Below are positions 63,021 to 64,000 of a stretch of DNA of 64,000 nucleotides, in pieces. A program made the position numbers and the translations under genes. The DNA comes from Sipunculus nudus. Its lineage: Eukaryota > Annelida > Sipuncula > Golfingiida > Sipunculidae. The stretch's first letter is position 1. The number at the start of each line of letters is the position of its first letter. Below the pieces are notes generated by a model. That model ran no database searches and was not told the origin of the DNA. It saw only the letters and a list, made by a program, of their open reading frames with translations. The DNA lies in the NCBI GenBank assembly GCA_026874595.1, contig CM049320.1, positions 9,613,464-9,677,463 on the forward strand. Direction: 5' to 3'.

Positions 63021-63096
63021 TTTCTGTGGCTCAGGGGTAGATAGAGTACATGGCTTAAAACTGTTAGGTCTTGAGTTCAAACCACAGCAGAGGCGG
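63021..63096 (+). repeat. tRNA-derived module (copy B)
   Basis: Same A and B boxes as 13,119-13,193. Changes in the anticodon arm (CTGTTAGG) and 3' arm (CACAGCAG) weaken the fold further. Confidence 0.5.
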
Positions 63097-63200
63097 TATG
63101 ATTGTCCACGGTCGGCCCCACCCAGGGTGACTGTTCAGCAGGCTTAATGGGGAGACTGTAACCAACATTCGTAAGCCAACCTCTCCCTTGTAACATTTTT

Positions 63201-64000
63201 TTAACTGATGTTTGTATACCATTTGAAATATTCAATTGGTGCAATGCAGTCTTTATCCCTATTCCACCATTTGTCCATGTGTTCATAGGTTTTATGAAAA
63301 TTTACCTCTGTGTGTAAAAATTCACAAAGGTAACATATAGCGTGAGTCTTTGTGTCTACTTTGTAATATTGTTTCCATTAAAAGTACTGGTTATACAAAG
63401 TTGTATCCGAATGCAGTTTTCTTAAATATGCTGCTAATTCAGGAGGAGATCTGTAATCCATGATACCGATGAACGAGTGATCAGGTAGGTATATCTTGTG
63501 GTCAAGCGCACCTAAAAATATAGGCACCACGTTTAGCTGCAGTACACGCCACAATTTCTCTGTAGCATAATCCTTATCAATACTGTTCTCGAAGGACAGA
63601 TACAATTTATATTTTTGTTTCTAACAAAGAGTAGCAGGGTTTTCCTGTCTGAACATGTCAAGGGGCCACATCTACCATAGATATCCACGTTGATTTACTT
63701 CTGAAGTTCGTTTGTGTATTGTCTTCTGTGGCTTTGAGTGTGACAGTGACTTACAAACCATGCAACCAGTCTTGTTTTTCCCTTAGAGTAATTAAACTTC
63801 TTATGCCGGATTTTGTCGGTTCGTTTCTTCACCAAATAGCCGTACCGCCCATTAACGTCCGAATCATAACGGTACGTGAGCGTTAGATTAAACCCTCTGT
63901 TAAAGCTCCCATTCTGATGCTTTGAATTGGTGATTCCTTCAAATGAAATACGAAATATTGCCATAGAAACCGGCCTTTTAGGAATTCTAAATTGGTAACC
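63201..64000 (-). pseudogene. Alpha-1,3-fucosyltransferase (GT10) pseudogene, copy B, cut by the window edge
   Basis: Same family and layout as copy A: FNLTLTYRYDSDV; VAWFVSHC; frameshifts near 63,610-63,690; YLSFENSIDKDYATEKLW; NVVPIFLGALDHK; and DYRSPPELAAYLRKLHSD. The TAA after YNQYF is at 63,378-63,380, identical to copy A, and a Cys-rich tail ends at 63,201. Copy-specific changes include an additional frame break before the VDIYGRC region. The 5' part lies beyond the window. Confidence 0.88.

Larger units (their letters stand above)
50330..64000. repeat. Long direct duplication, copy B
   Basis: Collinear with 171-14,520, same orientation, cut by the right window edge. The offset between the copies grows from about 50,060 near the left to about 49,480 at the right, because of copy-specific indels (for example the 408 bp missing here near 63,171). 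The region equivalent to 1,141-1,203 is missing near 51,213, with short matching sequence at the breakpoints. Confidence 0.92.

Overview
The window looks like repeat-rich, AT-rich intergenic DNA from a marine invertebrate, probably a lophotrochozoan such as a mollusc. The evidence is: no dense reading frames; many (TA)n, (GA)n, (ATT)n and (TCTA)n tracts; decayed non-LTR (LINE), Penelope-like and Helentron elements; RNA polymerase III box A/B modules; and pseudogenes of animal families (GT10 fucosyltransferase, a P450-like exon). The species cannot be named from the sequence. I see no complete, undamaged host gene. Almost every coding signal is broken by stops or frameshifts.

Layout. The two ends are direct copies of each other: copy A at about 171-14,532 and copy B at about 50,330-64,000, separated by about 36 kb. 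Each copy holds, in order: a dispersed-repeat block, a segment with a possible P450 exon, a LINE whose 5' part is inverted, a noncoding repeat region, a (TA)n tract with a 38-bp-arm hairpin, more noncoding DNA, a tRNA-like module, and on the minus strand a GT10 fucosyltransferase pseudogene cut by the window edge in copy B. Both copies share the same nonsense codon in the fucosyltransferase, so it was dead before the duplication. Copy A carries 408 bp that copy B lacks. The copies differ by many substitutions and indels, so they are either an old segmental duplication or two divergent haplotypes left in one assembly.

The middle holds: a 39-bp minisatellite (15.4-16.6 kb); a diverged third copy of part of the duplicated segment (17.7-18.9 kb); a SINE-like module (19.1-19.3 kb); a decayed (ATT)n-associated repeat field (19.8-22.6 kb); a Penelope-like element with a GIY-YIG domain, fused head-on to the 3' end of an L1/Tx1-like LINE (26.0-28.6 kb, minus strand); a P450-like pseudogene whose intron sequence matches copies A and B (29.9-31.5 kb); a 0.88-kb unit present three times (35.9-39.1 kb); and two short open frames, one membrane-like and one coiled-coil (39.7-40.9 kb).

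The main element is a decayed Helentron (Helitron2-type rolling-circle transposon) on the plus strand at about 42.1-48.0 kb. Its pieces follow the family order: an N-terminal part with a 2A-like ribosome-skipping motif, a charged repeat region, a DUF6570-like region, an OTU cysteine protease, an HUH Rep nuclease, a PIF1-like helicase whose ATPase core is deleted, and a C-terminal APE-like endonuclease. The 2A motif directly follows a hydrophobic, signal-like stretch in a rolling-circle transposon and is the observation I would follow first. Immediately downstream lies a tandem array of about 150-bp units (48.4-50.1 kb) that leads into copy B.
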